A DNA stretch of 64,000 nucleotides from NCBI GenBank assembly GCA_963693315.1, contig OY856188.1, positions 218,497,789 through 218,561,788 on the forward strand. Direction: 5' to 3'. The notes beneath the pieces are model-generated. The model had not been told where the DNA came from and did no database searches. It saw only the letters and a program-made list of their open reading frames with translations. The position numbers were made by a program, and so were the translations under genes. The DNA comes from Diogma glabrata. Taxonomy: Eukaryota; Arthropoda; Insecta; Diptera; Cylindrotomidae. Position 1 is the stretch's first letter; every line of letters begins with the position of its first letter. Shown piece by piece: positions 21,316 to 33,100 of the stretch.

Positions 21316-21703
21316 ATATGTTGATGGGCTGCTGCACTTGTCGATGGAAGATTATATAACTGGACAGGCGTTTTGTAGATTTAATGAACTGAGTATATCG
21401 AAGATGATCGATATTATCCTCAGACTTTGGAGCATTGTGTATCGCTAGTAAAATCCGTATTCCATTTTCGTGTTATTGCTGGACAGGGCAAATTTCTTGT
21501 ATAAAAACTTGAGCTAATTCATTGAAATTTGCAAGATTTTCTAGTGATTTTTTGAAAGTTTTTTTTCCCTTTTTAAACAACACAGAAGTTGTATCACATC
21601 CACTGAATGCATGTAAAAATAAAATATGTTTTTTTGCTATGGGATATTTGTCTAAGCTTTTTGAAGAATAGATTTGTGTTTTGATCTATCCTCTCACAAT
21701 TTT
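21316..21703 (-). pseudogene. Long-TIR element gene, 5' part
   Basis: Read on the minus strand from about 21703 it gives SLDKYPIAKKHILFLHAFSG, then CDTTSVLFKKGKK, NLANFNELAQVF, one stop, ILLAIHNAPKSEDNIDHLRY and, after a frameshift, LPSTSAAAHQH. It then runs into the Gypsy insertion, and the frame resumes at 15714 as NRVYCQAQKWLG. The HAxxGCDTTS motif and the AAAHQH-to-QWLG-like end are, to my memory, shared by a widespread family of repeat-associated arthropod and cnidarian proteins of unknown function. The N-terminal half is not recognisable. Confidence 0.6.
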
Positions 21704-21804
21704 TTTAAATAAAATGTCTTCTTGATGTGATTGAGTGCTACTTGTGCCACTTTGTGACACTTAATATGTGTTACTTTACTTTCGCACTAATAATAGAATC
21801 TGTT

Positions 21805-22352
21805 GTTCTTCTTAAAATCTACTTACAATAAATTAGAATATACAATAAGTAATTCATTTAATAAATTTTTAAGTACACAAAGTACGTAAGTATTATTAAA
21901 TGAATATATAAAAAATATGTAAAATGTTATTAAATACAATATATTAACTGATAAATAATACAAAATATTCAAAATTTAAGGCAGCATTCACAGATATTCA
22001 CGGTTGACCTTGTATTACAGTGCGTATGACTGAACGGAGCGCAATTACCGCCTTCTATCTCAAAAACGGCTAAGCGCATGATGAAATAGTTCATATAAAA
22101 TTTGTCGCCAATTTTATTCTCTACAATATTAATAATCGATGTTAACATAATTGGACCAATAGAAACCGAGATAATCACGAAAAACTGTTTTTTGGTACCT
22201 TTGACCTTGAATAACTTACGACGCAGACACGAGATTTTATGAGACTTTTGAGAAAACTTATAGAACGCCAAAATAAGCGTATATACAAAAATTCAGCTTA
22301 TTATCTCACATTCCGAGGTTGACCCCTTTTTTATGCTAAAATGACTGGACTA
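21805..22352. repeat. Right long terminal inverted repeat
   Basis: Reverse complement of 14612-15155 with scattered differences. It ends GCTAAAATGACTGGACTA, followed by the TCAA duplication and then Copia integrase. Confidence 0.85.
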
Positions 22353-24719
22353 TCAAGACCTCTAGAGATAATACACACCGATGTATGTGGTGCAATTGAA
22401 CCTGAAACATTTGACGGTAAGAGATATTTTATTACTTTTCTTGTTGATTTCACACATTTCTTAACAATATACTTAATGAGAAATAAAAGTGAAGCTAAAG
22501 AGATTATCAAAAGTCATATTAATGAAGTCGAAGCAAAAAGGAGCTTGAAAGTTTACAAATTAAGGTCAGATCAAGGTGGAGAATATATACCGAATTCGTT
22601 GGAAAGATGGTTTAAACACAGAGGCATTATACATGACAAAACAATTCCACATACCCCTAAGTTAAATGGAAGTGCGGTAAGAATAAATCGTACTGTTATG
22701 GAACGAGCTAGATCGTTGATTGCAGATCAGAATTTGGACGAATATTTGTGGGGTGAAGCAGTGTACGCTTCATGTTATTTGTTGAACAGAAGTCCTATCA
22801 AGTCCTTAGATTGCACACCAGCAAAATGTGGTATGGGAAAACGCCAGAACTGAAAAATTTAAGAATATTTGGTGCAGAAGTTTATGCTAAAAAGGGATAC
22901 CTGAAAAAGTTAGATGATCGTGGTAAAAAGTATATTTTTGTCCGTATGGATATCGTCTGTTTGATGTTAAAAAACAGAAAGTGATTATATCACGAGATGT
23001 TATATTTATGAGTAGCAAAGCAAGAGAAACGAAGTCGTCAGTTGAAGATTATGAACACGAATATGTTATTCCTGAAATAAATGATGAAGTGATGGATGAT
23101 GGGCGGAATGAAATAAGTGAATTAAATGGTGAAGCCCTGGAAGAAAATTTAAACGACGATGAGGATAGAAACATGAATGATGATTTAGATGATAATCAAA
23201 AGAGAACGACACGTCGAACAAATCTACCGTCGAGATTTAAAGATTACGTAATGTTAACATATGATGAAGTAACATCAGGAAATGATAAGGAGAAATGGAA
23301 AGACGCGATTCTGGATGAAATGAATTCTCTTGACAAGAATGAAACGTAGACAGTTGTCAAAGGAAAAAGAATTCTAAGCAGTAAATAGGTTTTTAATGTT
23401 AAAGACGATGGTAAATATAAAGCCAGGTTAGTTGTTAGAGGATGCGAGCAGAAACATGGTATTGATTATCAAGAGACCTATAGTCCTGTAACAAATACCA
23501 ATGCAATGAGAATTGTATTTGCCATAGCTGCAAGTCGTAATGATGTCATGATGAAATTTGACATTAAAACTGCGTTCCTATATGGTGAGTTAGAAGAAAC
23601 TGTTTATATGTATCTTCCAGAAGGCTATGACAAAAGAACATGCAAGCTTAATAAGTCTCTATACGGTCTGAAACAAGCACCGATGAGATGAAATAAAAGA
23701 TTTACAGCATTCCTGAAGGGTAAAATATGAAGCCACCGAAAACTGACCAATGTGTATTCAAAACAGATGATAGTGCAATTATTTTAGCAATACACGTAGA
23801 TGCTGGTATAATAATTGGCAAAGATGTTAATAGAATGAAACAGTTGTTACGTGAAATGGAAGAAGCATTTTAAATGAAGAAAGAAGAAAATCCAGTAAGT
23901 TTTTTAGGTCTTAAAGTTCAAAGGTCATCAACAGAAATTATGTTACATCAGATGAATTATACAAAATCTGTGGTTGAAAGATTTGGAATGGCTGAAGCCA
24001 AAACAGCTAGCGTTCCAATTTGTAAAAATAATGATTTATCAAATACCAGAGAAGCAGATTATCCATATCGTGAAGCAATAGGAAGTATGTTGTATTTGTC
24101 GAATAGGACAAGACCGGACATAGCGTATGCAGTTAATTATTGTAGTAGATCAATGGAAAATCCGAACAAAAGCAATGTAAATGATGTGAAACAGATCTTA
24201 AGGTATTTGAAAGGAAGCTTAGATAAAGGTATATCTTATAAAAGAGGAAGTGACTTAACCAGTATAACAGCGTTTTGTGATTCAGATTATGCGGGAGATG
24301 TGTTGACGAGGAAGAGTACCACAGGATATATAATCTTCTACTGTGGTGGACCAATTGGTTGGTGTTCGAGGAAACAACCAATAGTATCAATGTCAAGTAC
24401 TGTAGCGGAGTATATTGCAGCCGCTGATTGTTGTAAAGAGTTAATGTACAATAAAGCGTTGATAGAAGAAATACTTGAAATAAAAATGAATGTAGAATTA
24501 AATATTGATAACCAGAGTGCCATGAAGCTGATAAAAAATGGTGTGGTCAATCGAAGAAGCAAGCATATAGACGTGAAGTACCATTACATCAATGAAAATG
24601 TAAATGAGAAGAACCTGCATGTTAAATACTGCCCAAGTGAGAATCAGCTAGCGGACTGCTTAACAAAACTATTGGCTATAACGAAGTTTAACAGTCTTAT
24701 TTTACATATTATTGTTTGA
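22353..24719 (+). pseudogene. Copia integrase, RT and RNase H
   Basis: Resumes with RPLEIIHTDVCGAIEPETF (integrase core, first D), LRSDQGGEYI (second D) and a NGSAVRINRTVMERA block where the catalytic E of the usual ERxNRT motif is changed. Frameshifts lie near 22850 and 22980 and stops near 23347, 23385, 23688 and 23871. The RT has DIKTAFLYGELEETVYMYLP and LYGLKQAP, but the YVDD position reads HVDA, so the active site is lost. RNase H follows with FCDSDYAGD and KHIDVKYHYI. All three enzymes are decayed. Confidence 0.85.
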
Positions 24720-24741
24720 ATTATTTTTATTAATTAACGAT

Positions 24742-24961
24742 TAAGAGAGGGTGTTGAATGTAATCGTTTAGAATTTGCTTATTGGGTTGTACTATATACA
24801 ACTGATAAAATTGTTACTAATAAACGCACTCTTCTTTGTAGTTAGATAAACGCCATTGTATAGTAAAGTTCGATGTAAAAACCTTTCTGGGAATAATAAT
24901 AAAGTTAAAACAATTTGCCTCAACATAAGTGTTTTTATTATCTATATCTCAAGTTCCAACG
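24742..24961 (+). repeat. Copia polypurine tract and 3' LTR
   Basis: AAGAGAGGGT precedes the LTR, which runs 24752-24961. Its last base is G where the 5' LTR has A, breaking the canonical CA end. ATGTA follows as target duplication. Confidence 0.9.
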
Positions 24962-25160
24962 ATGTAAACATCTAATGTTCAAATGTACTGCCCAATGTTC
25001 AAAGATTTTACTTTTTAACTAAAAGACGCGCAATCAAACTGATTGTAAGCTCATTTAATGTGTATTCATGTTTTGTTTTAGGTAGATTTCATAGAAAAAT
25101 CTACCTATTTTGAGTTTTATTTTTATTAATGTGTCATAAAAACCATACGCTAAATAAATA
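24962..25160 (+). pseudogene. Non-LTR element 3' end, part 2
   Basis: Continuation of 12719-12840 after the Copia element. It is the 3' UTR, matching the reverse complement of about 49448-49650. It contains a hairpin, GGTAGATTT...AAATCTACC (25081-25105), and ends at CCATACGCTAAATAAAT. The ATGTA at its start is the Copia target duplication. Confidence 0.85.
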
Positions 25161-25180
25161 AAAAATTTCAATGGTATTTA

Positions 25181-25290
25181 ACTTAAGAGATTTTTGAAAA
25201 GAATGTATTAACAAACAGATGTCGAGAATCGCAAAATAAGCGAAATCTCTTAAGTAAGAGATATACTCTTTGTTAATACATCTAAGAGAT
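25181..25290. repeat. Short inverted repeat
   Basis: CTTAAGAGATTT and GAATGTATTAACAAA are mirrored by AAATCTCTTAAG and TTTGTTAATACATCT around a short centre. It may be a small foldback remnant. The remainder of 25161-25714 is AT-rich intergenic DNA without a gene. Confidence 0.5.
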
Positions 25291-25974
25291 GCGCTAGAAT
25301 CGATATGGTCTAAAAGTTTTTTTTATATAATTATGAGTCTAAATTACCGGTACTAGGAACTAAAAATGCGGCAACCGAAGTGTGAATTGGAGAACCATTC
25401 CCTATAAAGTTTTCGCCCGTTTACTCAATTTTAAAAAAAAACTCTAACAATCTTTTTATATGAATCATATATTAAATACTGTATTTAAGTTTATTTATTT
25501 ATTTACAAAAATATGCTATCGCACAAAAATCTTAGATTTCTTTAAATTAGTTGTGATTGTTTTAAAATTATATTTAAGCGAGCATATGATTTCAGATCGA
25601 AATCTTTTTTGGCTTTCGGTTAATAAACTTTTCAGTTAATTGCATAAAAATTCTTTGAGTTGACAATTAATGTGAATTATTAGCCGACAAAAATTCATTT
25701 CTAAAATATTACTAGGGTAAATGATACAATAATGGACACTAGAAAAAAATGCTACATTTATTCGGCACTCTAATTTTGTAAGCATTTTGCGCTAAAACCA
25801 AATTGCGCGTTGTATATTCTTATAAATATGGCCATTTCTTTCTTTTTCAAAAGAACTATTGATTCATCTCATTTTTCATTAACAAACCGTGAACTGTTTT
25901 ATTTAGTATTTTAGTGAACGTGGTATAGTTCGGATCTAGTTTGGTAAAATTCGTTGAGAATTTGCTAAGAAAAG

Positions 25975-26362
25975 GTAAGTGAATTTGTGTTTATTAATCA
26001 ATTGTTCTTATGATTTTATATTGAAAATGAAATTTAACTGAACAATTATATATTATTTTACGTGAAATTTAATTAAAAATATTAAAAAATTTAAAAAATG
26101 CAGTAATTTTATATGTGTCCATAATTATGTTTGTCGTGTAATATATTTCCATTATTCGGCATAGGCTGCCCATTAATATATATATGGAAATCAATTATGG
26201 ACATGGTGCCGATAAATGTAATATTTTAAAGGGTTGATAACTGTATGCAGGTTATTATAAGCCCATAGTTAGTAAATATCATCTTTAATATTTATTTAAA
26301 TTCCAATCATAACTATATATGAAATGAACATAAATAAATAAATTGGAAATCACATATTCCAG
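25975..26362 (+). other. Likely 5' UTR intron of the transposase
   Basis: A strong donor (AAAG|GTAAGT at 25974/25975) and an acceptor directly before the start codon (TATTCCAG|ATG) bound a 388-bp AT-rich stretch. This is inference from splice-site form. Confidence 0.5.
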
Positions 26363-28732
26363 ATGCCAAAAAGAAATTCATCTTATTTGGAGGAAAATAT
26401 CCAAAAGGCTTGTGATGCTGTCATTAATGGAAAAATTGGCAAAAAGACTGCTTCGAAAATATTTAACGTTCCTCGTTCCACTATTCAATATAGATTGTCC
26501 GATAAGTTTAAAAAAAGTCGGCCTGGGCCAATGACAGTTTTGACTACGAATGAAGAGTCTATAATAATTGACTGGATCGTTGAAAGCGCACGGAAAGGCT
26601 TTCCAAAACATCGCGAAGATATCGTAGACGCTGTTAAACGGTTTTTGGATGAAAGTCCACGTGAACATCCCTTTGGACCGACCAATAGGCCTGGTAAAGG
26701 TTGGTACAATCTGTTTTTGAAAAGACATCCAAGCATAACTACTAGAATACCGGAACCGGTAAGATAATTTGGCTTTAATTGTATTGTATTTTAATTTTTG
26801 AATGGTTTTCTTAAAACATTTCTCTTGCAGGTAACAGCGGCTAGTTCAAAAGTTTCTGTCGACAATATACATAATTGGTTCGTTCAAATTGAAAATTATT
26901 GGATGGATAAAAGTTTGTTTTCCATTTTATCTGAACCAGACAGAATTTTTAATGGTGATGAAACCAATTTTTTACTCTGCCCTAAAACGAAAAACGTACT
27001 GGCAAAAGTTGGAAGTAGGAATGTGTATGAGGTCGAGCAAGGCTCATCAAAGAGTTGCCTAACAGTTATTTTCAGTTTCTCAGCTTCGGGAAGTATGATA
27101 CCACCAATGGTAATCTATCCTTATAAAAGGATTCCGGATAGCATTCGAAATTCAGTTCCTCAACACTGGGGTGTTGGAAGAAGTGACAGCGGTTGGATGA
27201 CGAAAGAGGTATTTTTTGAATATATTTCGAATGTATTTTATCCTCATGTACTAAAAACTGGCACCCAGTTTCCTGTAATTTTGTTCGTGGATGGACATTC
27301 AACACATCTCACCTTTGAATTAAGCATTTTGTGCAAAGAACTACAAATAATATTAATCGCTTTGTATCCGAATGCTACTAGAATTTTACAGCCATGTGAT
27401 GTGTCGGCATTTAAGCCTCTGAAATCGGCTTGGCAACAAATTGTCAGGGACTGGAAACGTGAAAACTTAGACGGTATTTTAACGAAAGAGACTTTCGCAC
27501 CCCTGCTAGAAAAGGCAATTAAGGCAGCAGAAAATCCGATTTCAATTATAAATGGGTTTAGAGCTTGTGGTATTTATCCATTTAATAGATTTGCTATAGA
27601 TAGCTCAAAATGTTTAGGGAAATCATTTTCAAACGACCATCGAAAAATTCAATCGTCACCTGGCCCCATAGTAGAAACTGATCATTTAGTATCTCCTACC
27701 ATCAACATTCAACAATTTTCAAATATTGTAGGGCCAAAATTGCGTGAACTGGAGCTAGCAACAGAAGTAGATATGCCACAAAAAAACGATGAGTTTCAAT
27801 ATTTGCTTCAAATATATAAAGCTCTCTTACCCTCGTTGAATAACAACCACCCAATTAACATACCGGAAATTAATGATTTTGTGTTCTTACCTAACGAATT
27901 TGAGCTGGATCCACCTGAATCTGTAGAACGAAACGAAACAGAATCTGCCCAAAACGCAACTGATATACAAGATGAATTATGTATTCAAAAGCTAAATAAA
28001 ACTGCCTATTGCCCTCCTGAGCCCTTAAAGGACATAGACAAATATTTGAGATGGATTAAAACGCCAGAACGAAAGAACCAGGGGAGAGCAAAAGAAAGCC
28101 TACCTTTTGTTGTAACCTCATCAGGCTATGCAAAAATTCAGGAAGAAAAACGCAAACAACAAGAGCATAAAGAGCTAGAAAAAGAAAGACGGCAACTGCA
28201 AAGAATACAAAATAAGGAAAACAAAAAAAAAATTCAGGAAAACAAAAAGAAAATTCAGGAAGACAAGTTAAAATTAAGAATTGCCAACAAAAAACAAAAT
28301 AAGAACCCTAAACTAAAAATGCCGCCGAAAATACTTCCCATCAGAAAACTTACGTTTGATGAATTTATTCCTCTGGAACAGTTAGCAGATAGCACTTCAA
28401 CGAAAACAACTGAAAAACTATCGATTTCCATTTACTCTGCAGAAAAACGGATTAATTCGACTAATTCTATTCCTTTATCCAATTCTAATGAGGATTTGAT
28501 GATTACTGAAACAAATGTTCCCGATATACAACCGTCACACAATGATCAGAATGGAGACCACCCCATAATGTCATATTCGGGAAGAATGTGCTATTATTGC
28601 ACTAACACTATTCGCATCAATAATAAAGGAATGCAATGTGGGAAATGTACTGCTGAATATCATGTGACGTGCATAACCAAATTAAAACTGGCTGTGCAAC
28701 CAAAATTTTTATGTTCGTCGTGTATAGTTTAG
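26363..28732 (+). CDS. Pogo/Tigger-like transposase with C-terminal zinc finger
   Basis: Two coding exons, 26363-26758 and 26831-28732, joined across a 72-bp GT-AG intron in phase 0, give 765 residues without a stop. The N-terminus has a pipsqueak/CENP-B-type helix-turn-helix (KKTASKIFNVPRSTIQYRLS). The DDE domain keeps three aspartates: FNGDETNF (about residue 175), FVDGHSTH (about 285) and LQPCDVSAFKPLK (about 322), the D-D-D pattern of pogo-like enzymes. A basic, lysine-rich coiled coil (about 590-640) follows, and the C-terminal 45 residues form a PHD-like zinc finger (CYYC, CGKC, YHVTC, CSSC). The enzyme would cut and paste its own element in the nucleus. Confidence 0.88.
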
Positions 28733-29269
28733 ATAATTATAGATATTACTATTGTTATTATATTTATGTTTATTATTATTTATTTTAATTTTATGTTTAT
28801 TATTATTTATTTAATTTTATTTGATGTGATTTGAAATTTGATGTGATAAATGAATTAGTATTTTAGTTGAAAAATAAAAAAATTTTGTGATATTATACAT
28901 GAAATAAAATGCCCATAGTTTTATTTATTATTCCTGAATTGTAAAAACAGGTGTGTCGAAAAATTATACATAAGGGACGATTGTTGTACTCTAAATTTAA
29001 TTTTTCTATGCCAATTATTGTAAATGTTACGGATGCCGATTACTGTATTTCTGTGCCCATAACTGGCAAAAAGTTACTATTGTATATTTTGCGATTTATT
29101 TATACCCTACATTAATTTTAAATGAAAATTGGACGGTCTAAAACAAAGTAAAACAAACGTTCTCCCAGTTTTAAAACTTTTCTCTTCTAGTTGGAGATTA
29201 ACTTTTATACACGATTGGTTGTAAGTAAAAAATTGCTTACGAGTGCCCATTATTGTATCATTTACCCTA

Positions 29270-30289
29270 TAACTTAATTTAAATACTTAATTTAAAATAA
29301 TCTTTAAAATGATAAACTCATGCATTATTTTCAGTAATGTCAAAAATTAGAATATTCTTGGTTTTATTCACTCGATTTTAAGAATATTTTGGAAAATTTT
29401 CATTGGATTATAGTATATTCTATAACCTGGTTTTTAATCACTGATTTATCAGAAAATACTTAGAAATTTAAGTATTTAGAACATTCTACTTTTTATTCAC
29501 TTCGCCCAATATGGAATGAAACAATTAATTAAATTATTATTATTAGAAAAGAATATTTTAATATAAATGGAACTTGAGATAAAAATATTATAAGAAACAT
29601 ATTTGAGCTATGACAACGTTAAAAATAATAGTGTGTTTACATTAAACATTCAAAAAATATTTTGCAAAGATTCGGCAGCAATTTTGAAAATATTTTGATG
29701 ATTTCATCCAGAAATGTGCTAGTGCTGTCACAAAATTGCGATATTTTAGCCCACTTATTAAAATAAATAATATTGATGAAAACTTTAAAATTATTTTATT
29801 GTACATATACGAAAATAGTATTGCAGTTTAAAATAAGGTCAAGAAGTCTTAAAAAAGATCTTCCTGGACAAAAAAAACTCCAAAGACGAGATATGGGCGG
29901 GCACACGATAAAACAATAGAATGTTATGGTCTTTAAAAAATTGTATAAATTTTTCAACCGACAGTGGACACAATTTCCATTCAATCCTATTTTAAATTAA
30001 AACTCTGCTTTTCGAAAAATAAAAACTATTGTACATCATTTAAGCATCGATTACATTGCGTGAGTTTACAAATCGGTGAGTTTAAAAGCGTCGAGTAGCA
30101 AGTAGCGATAGACAGCCAGCGAGCTTATGTTTACAATCTACTATGGTGGTGGACTTGATTACACGTCGAGTTTACTAGCAGCTTGTATATTTGCAGGAAA
30201 TTTCATGATGACAAGTCAATCAAACTAGAAGTTCAAAGTTTTACGTACTCCTCAACTCCCAAATAGGTATTTATGGTTTTAATTTGTTC
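29270..30289. other. Intergenic, AT-rich
   Basis: No gene, repeat structure or element end is recognised. Only short spurious open frames occur. Confidence 0.5.
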
Positions 30290-30941
30290 CATCTATAAAC
30301 TAGTTTCCAGTTACCTTCTGTAGGAAGCTTTCTGCCTCCCTTAGGAACTTCAGAGTATGCAGTTTCAATGAGGGTTTAAGATGATATGTCATCATGCCAA
30401 AGTAGTGCGCTTCCAAATGACATCAACTTCTATTGTGGGTTTAGGTTCTACACTATTTGAGATAGTCATCTGGGATCTCTTCCTCCAGCTGGCAGAAATT
30501 ACATTTACACATATTCTCTACTCCACTATTCTCTAGATGCTTTCTCAATATACGTTGTACAGTACGGCCACTTGCTAGTAATTTTAGGTTGTTCTTATTT
30601 AGTTGTTACAATTAGTTTTTTTGACTATGTAAGACCTGTGGTGTTGTTCTAGGCATTAGACTATTCTTTCGTAATCCATCCCTTATCCTTTCTTGGCTGA
30701 ATTTTATGCACAGACAAGAGAAGTTTTCTGTCTTGTCTAAAGTCATTGTTGCAACCATTTTTTGCTATGTCTGCTAGTCTTTATTACCTACGATACGCGC
30801 ATAATCAGTAAACAGTTGCTTTGTTATGGCACAGTATAACAATCATCTTGTGCTGATCATTCAATTGCTTGAATTTTAGTCTGGAAGGCATTGAGGTACA
30901 TCCCAATTTAATCGGTTATGTTTGAATTGATTCTAATACTT
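30290..30941 (-). pseudogene. Non-LTR element RNase H and C-terminus relic
   Basis: On the minus strand one reads, with shifts and stops, GNK and ADIAKNG (the GNExAD motif of RNase H), then LKLLASGRTVQRILRKHLEN and CKCNFCQLEEEIPDDYLK, which resembles the cysteine-rich tail after RNase H in jockey/R1/I-type elements. It is interrupted upstream by the 6-kb repeat element and probably continues at 36944-38405. Confidence 0.45.
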
Positions 30942-31029
30942 CCCTTATAAAAAAAATCGAAAGAAACCGATAGAAAACGATTGAAAACGAATAGTTTTCT
31001 ATCGTTTGCTATCCGTTTCTATCGGATTT

Positions 31030-32170
31030 AATCATTTTAAACGCATAGACTATATCTGCCAGATAGAAAACGCACCGTAATCTATCGTAACCTATAGGAT
31101 TTTTCAGTTTTCGGTTTCAATGGTTTTTCTACGATAGAATTTCTATCGTAGTTAATCATTTTGAATCAGAAGATCACGATTGAAATTTTTTTGGGTGAAA
31201 TTGAAAAAGTTTTGAATCGTTTTCTATCCGGCATTACATATATAGCACCAATCGTAACTTATCGTATTTTCCCGTCATTAGATTTCTATCGGGCTGAATC
31301 TGAAATTTACGATTGAGATGTTTTCCGGAGAAATCAAACAACCGGCATCTATCGTTATCAATAGGATTTTTTACTTTTCGGTTTCAAAGGTTTTTTTACG
31401 ATGGAATTTCTATCGTTGTTAATCATTTTAAATCTGAAGATCACGACTTGAAATTTTTTGGTAAAACTGAACAAGTTTTGAATAGTTTTTTATCGTACAT
31501 TCCATATGTAGCACCAATCGTAACTTATCGTATTTTTCCGCCTTCAGATTCCTATCAGTTTGAATCTGAAATTTACGATTGAAATTTTTTCAAGAAAAAC
31601 AAACCAATCGGCATCATTCGCACCTATAGGATATTTCAGATTTGGTTTCAATGGGTTTCTTACGATAGAATTTCTATCGTTGTTAATCGTTCTGAATCTG
31701 AAGTTTTTGATTGAAATTTTTTGGTAAAACTAAACAAGTTTTTAAACGTTTTCTATCGTATACATTCCATATGTAAAACCAAACGTAACCTATCGTATTT
31801 TTCCACCATCAGATTCCTATCGGTTTGAATCTGAAATTTACGATTGAAATTTTTTCAAGAAAAACAAACCAATCGGCATCATTCGTCACCTATGGGATAT
31901 TTCAGATTTGGTTTCAAAGGGTTGTTTACGATGGAATTTCTATCGTTGTTAATCGTTCTGAATCTGAAGTTTTTGATTGAAATTTTTTGATAAAACTAAA
32001 CAAGTTTTTAAACGTTTTCTATCGTATACATTCCATATGTAAAACCAATCGTAACCTGTCGAATTTTTCGGCCATCAGATTCCTATCGGTTTGAAACTGA
32101 AATTTACGATTGAAATTTTTTCAGGAAAAACAAACCAATCGGCATCTACCGTCACCTATGGGATATTACT
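31030..32170. repeat. Tandem array, unit ~266 bp
   Basis: The word GAATCTGAAATTTACGATTG recurs at 31294, 31562, 31827 and, changed, at 32092, a spacing of 268, 265 and 265. Each unit also has CTATCGTTGTTAATCRTT and a CCAATCGTAACYTATCG block. About four to five diverged copies. Confidence 0.85.
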
Positions 32171-32689
32171 TCGGTTTTGAAAAAAACCTAAGTATTGCAA
32201 AAGTGAAATTTCCCCCCCCCCCTTTTTTGGCATTTCTCGACGTTTTAGGACCTACTAATTCTAAAAAAGAAACAAAAAAAATGTATGTCTGTTCGCCGGC
32301 CGGCCGACGAAATCTAGAAAACGGCTGGACGGATTCCAATTTTTTTTTCTAAAAATAGGTTTACTCAATGGGAAGAGCCGAAAGGACGATGTGTTCCATA
32401 ACTGTACCGGAAGTGTGTCAAAAACTCGTCGAGTGTGTCAAAACAAGGATATTTGCATATTTTTTGCTTAAAAAACGTTCATTTTAAGTGATTACGAATA
32501 GAAACATTGAATTCGAAGAAATCTTGATGATTGGGATTGGTATGCGAGACCAAAAACTAGATTATTGCATTATATAAGTTTGTTAAAAAAATATTGTGTA
32601 GTATGTCAAAAAAATCATTTTCATTTACTTTTTTAGCCAATTTTTTGGAAAAAAAATTTAGCTGTTTGTACTTTGTACGACGTAAATGG

Positions 32690-33100
32690 GACATGGAAAT
32701 TTTTGAATTTGTTATAGTTTTTGAAATATTTTTGGAATTTTGAAAAAAGTTTCAATCTTTGATTTTGTAAGAATTTTTGGAATATTTTTAGAATTTTGGA
32801 AAAAGTTTGAATTTTTGAATTTTTAAGAATTTTTTGAATATTATTTAGATGTAGAAAAAGTTTAAATATTTGATTTTATTCAATTTTTGGAATAATTTTG
32901 GAATTTTGAAATAAGTTTCAATTTTTGATTTTGTTATAATTTTTGTTATATTTTCAGAATTTTTGAAAAAAGTTTAATCTTTGGTTTTGTAATAATTTTC
33001 GGAATATATTTAGAATTTTGGAAAAAGTTTGATTTTATTTAATTTTTACAATGTTTTTGGAATTTCGAAAGAAATATGAATTTGTGATTTTTTAATATTT
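32690..33100. repeat. Tandem array, unit ~56 bp
   Basis: Seven or so diverged copies of AAAAAGTTTSAATYTTTGAT followed by TTTGGAATATTTTTAGAATT. Just upstream is a C10 run (about 32213) and a block with GGCCGGCCGACGAAATCTAG, a sequence type I have seen in insect repeats. Confidence 0.7.

Larger units (their letters stand above)
14612..22352. mobile_element. DNA element with ~0.5-kb inverted repeats, TSD TCAA
   Basis: Both ends read TAGTSCAGTCATTTTAGC inward, and the inverted match continues for about 520 bp (left 14612-15155, right 21805-22352), the right arm having about 9 bp more near the tip. TCAA is duplicated at 14608-14611 and 22353-22356. Removing the element and one TCAA restores the Copia frame TRAS-RPLEIIHTDVCG. 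A Gypsy element lies inside; without it the element is about 2.1 kb. A decayed minus-strand gene is present (see 21316-21703). The superfamily is not identified. Confidence 0.85.
12841..24961 (+). mobile_element. Copia retrotransposon, split by nested elements
   Basis: Two 210-bp LTRs (12841-13050, 24752-24961) flank gag-pol in the order gag, protease, integrase, RT, RNase H, which is the Copia arrangement. The target duplication is ATGTA at 12836-12840 and 24962-24966. Without the inner 7741-bp element and its 4-bp duplication it measures about 4.4 kb, normal for Copia. The host site is the 3' end of a non-LTR relic, whose sequence resumes cleanly at 24962. Many stops and frameshifts make it inactive. 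Confidence 0.92.
25715..29267 (+). mobile_element. Pogo/Tigger-like DNA transposon, apparently intact
   Basis: Terminal inverted repeats of about 26 bp (GGGTAAATGATACAATAATG, one mismatch beyond) lie at 25715 and 29267, flanked by TA duplications (25713-25714, 29268-29269). It carries one transposase gene in two coding exons with a 5' UTR intron. Subterminal words of the type TTATTCGGCA/TGCCGATAA recur at 25756, 26150, 26206 and 29033 and could be transposase-binding sites. The element is 3.55 kb. Confidence 0.9.
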
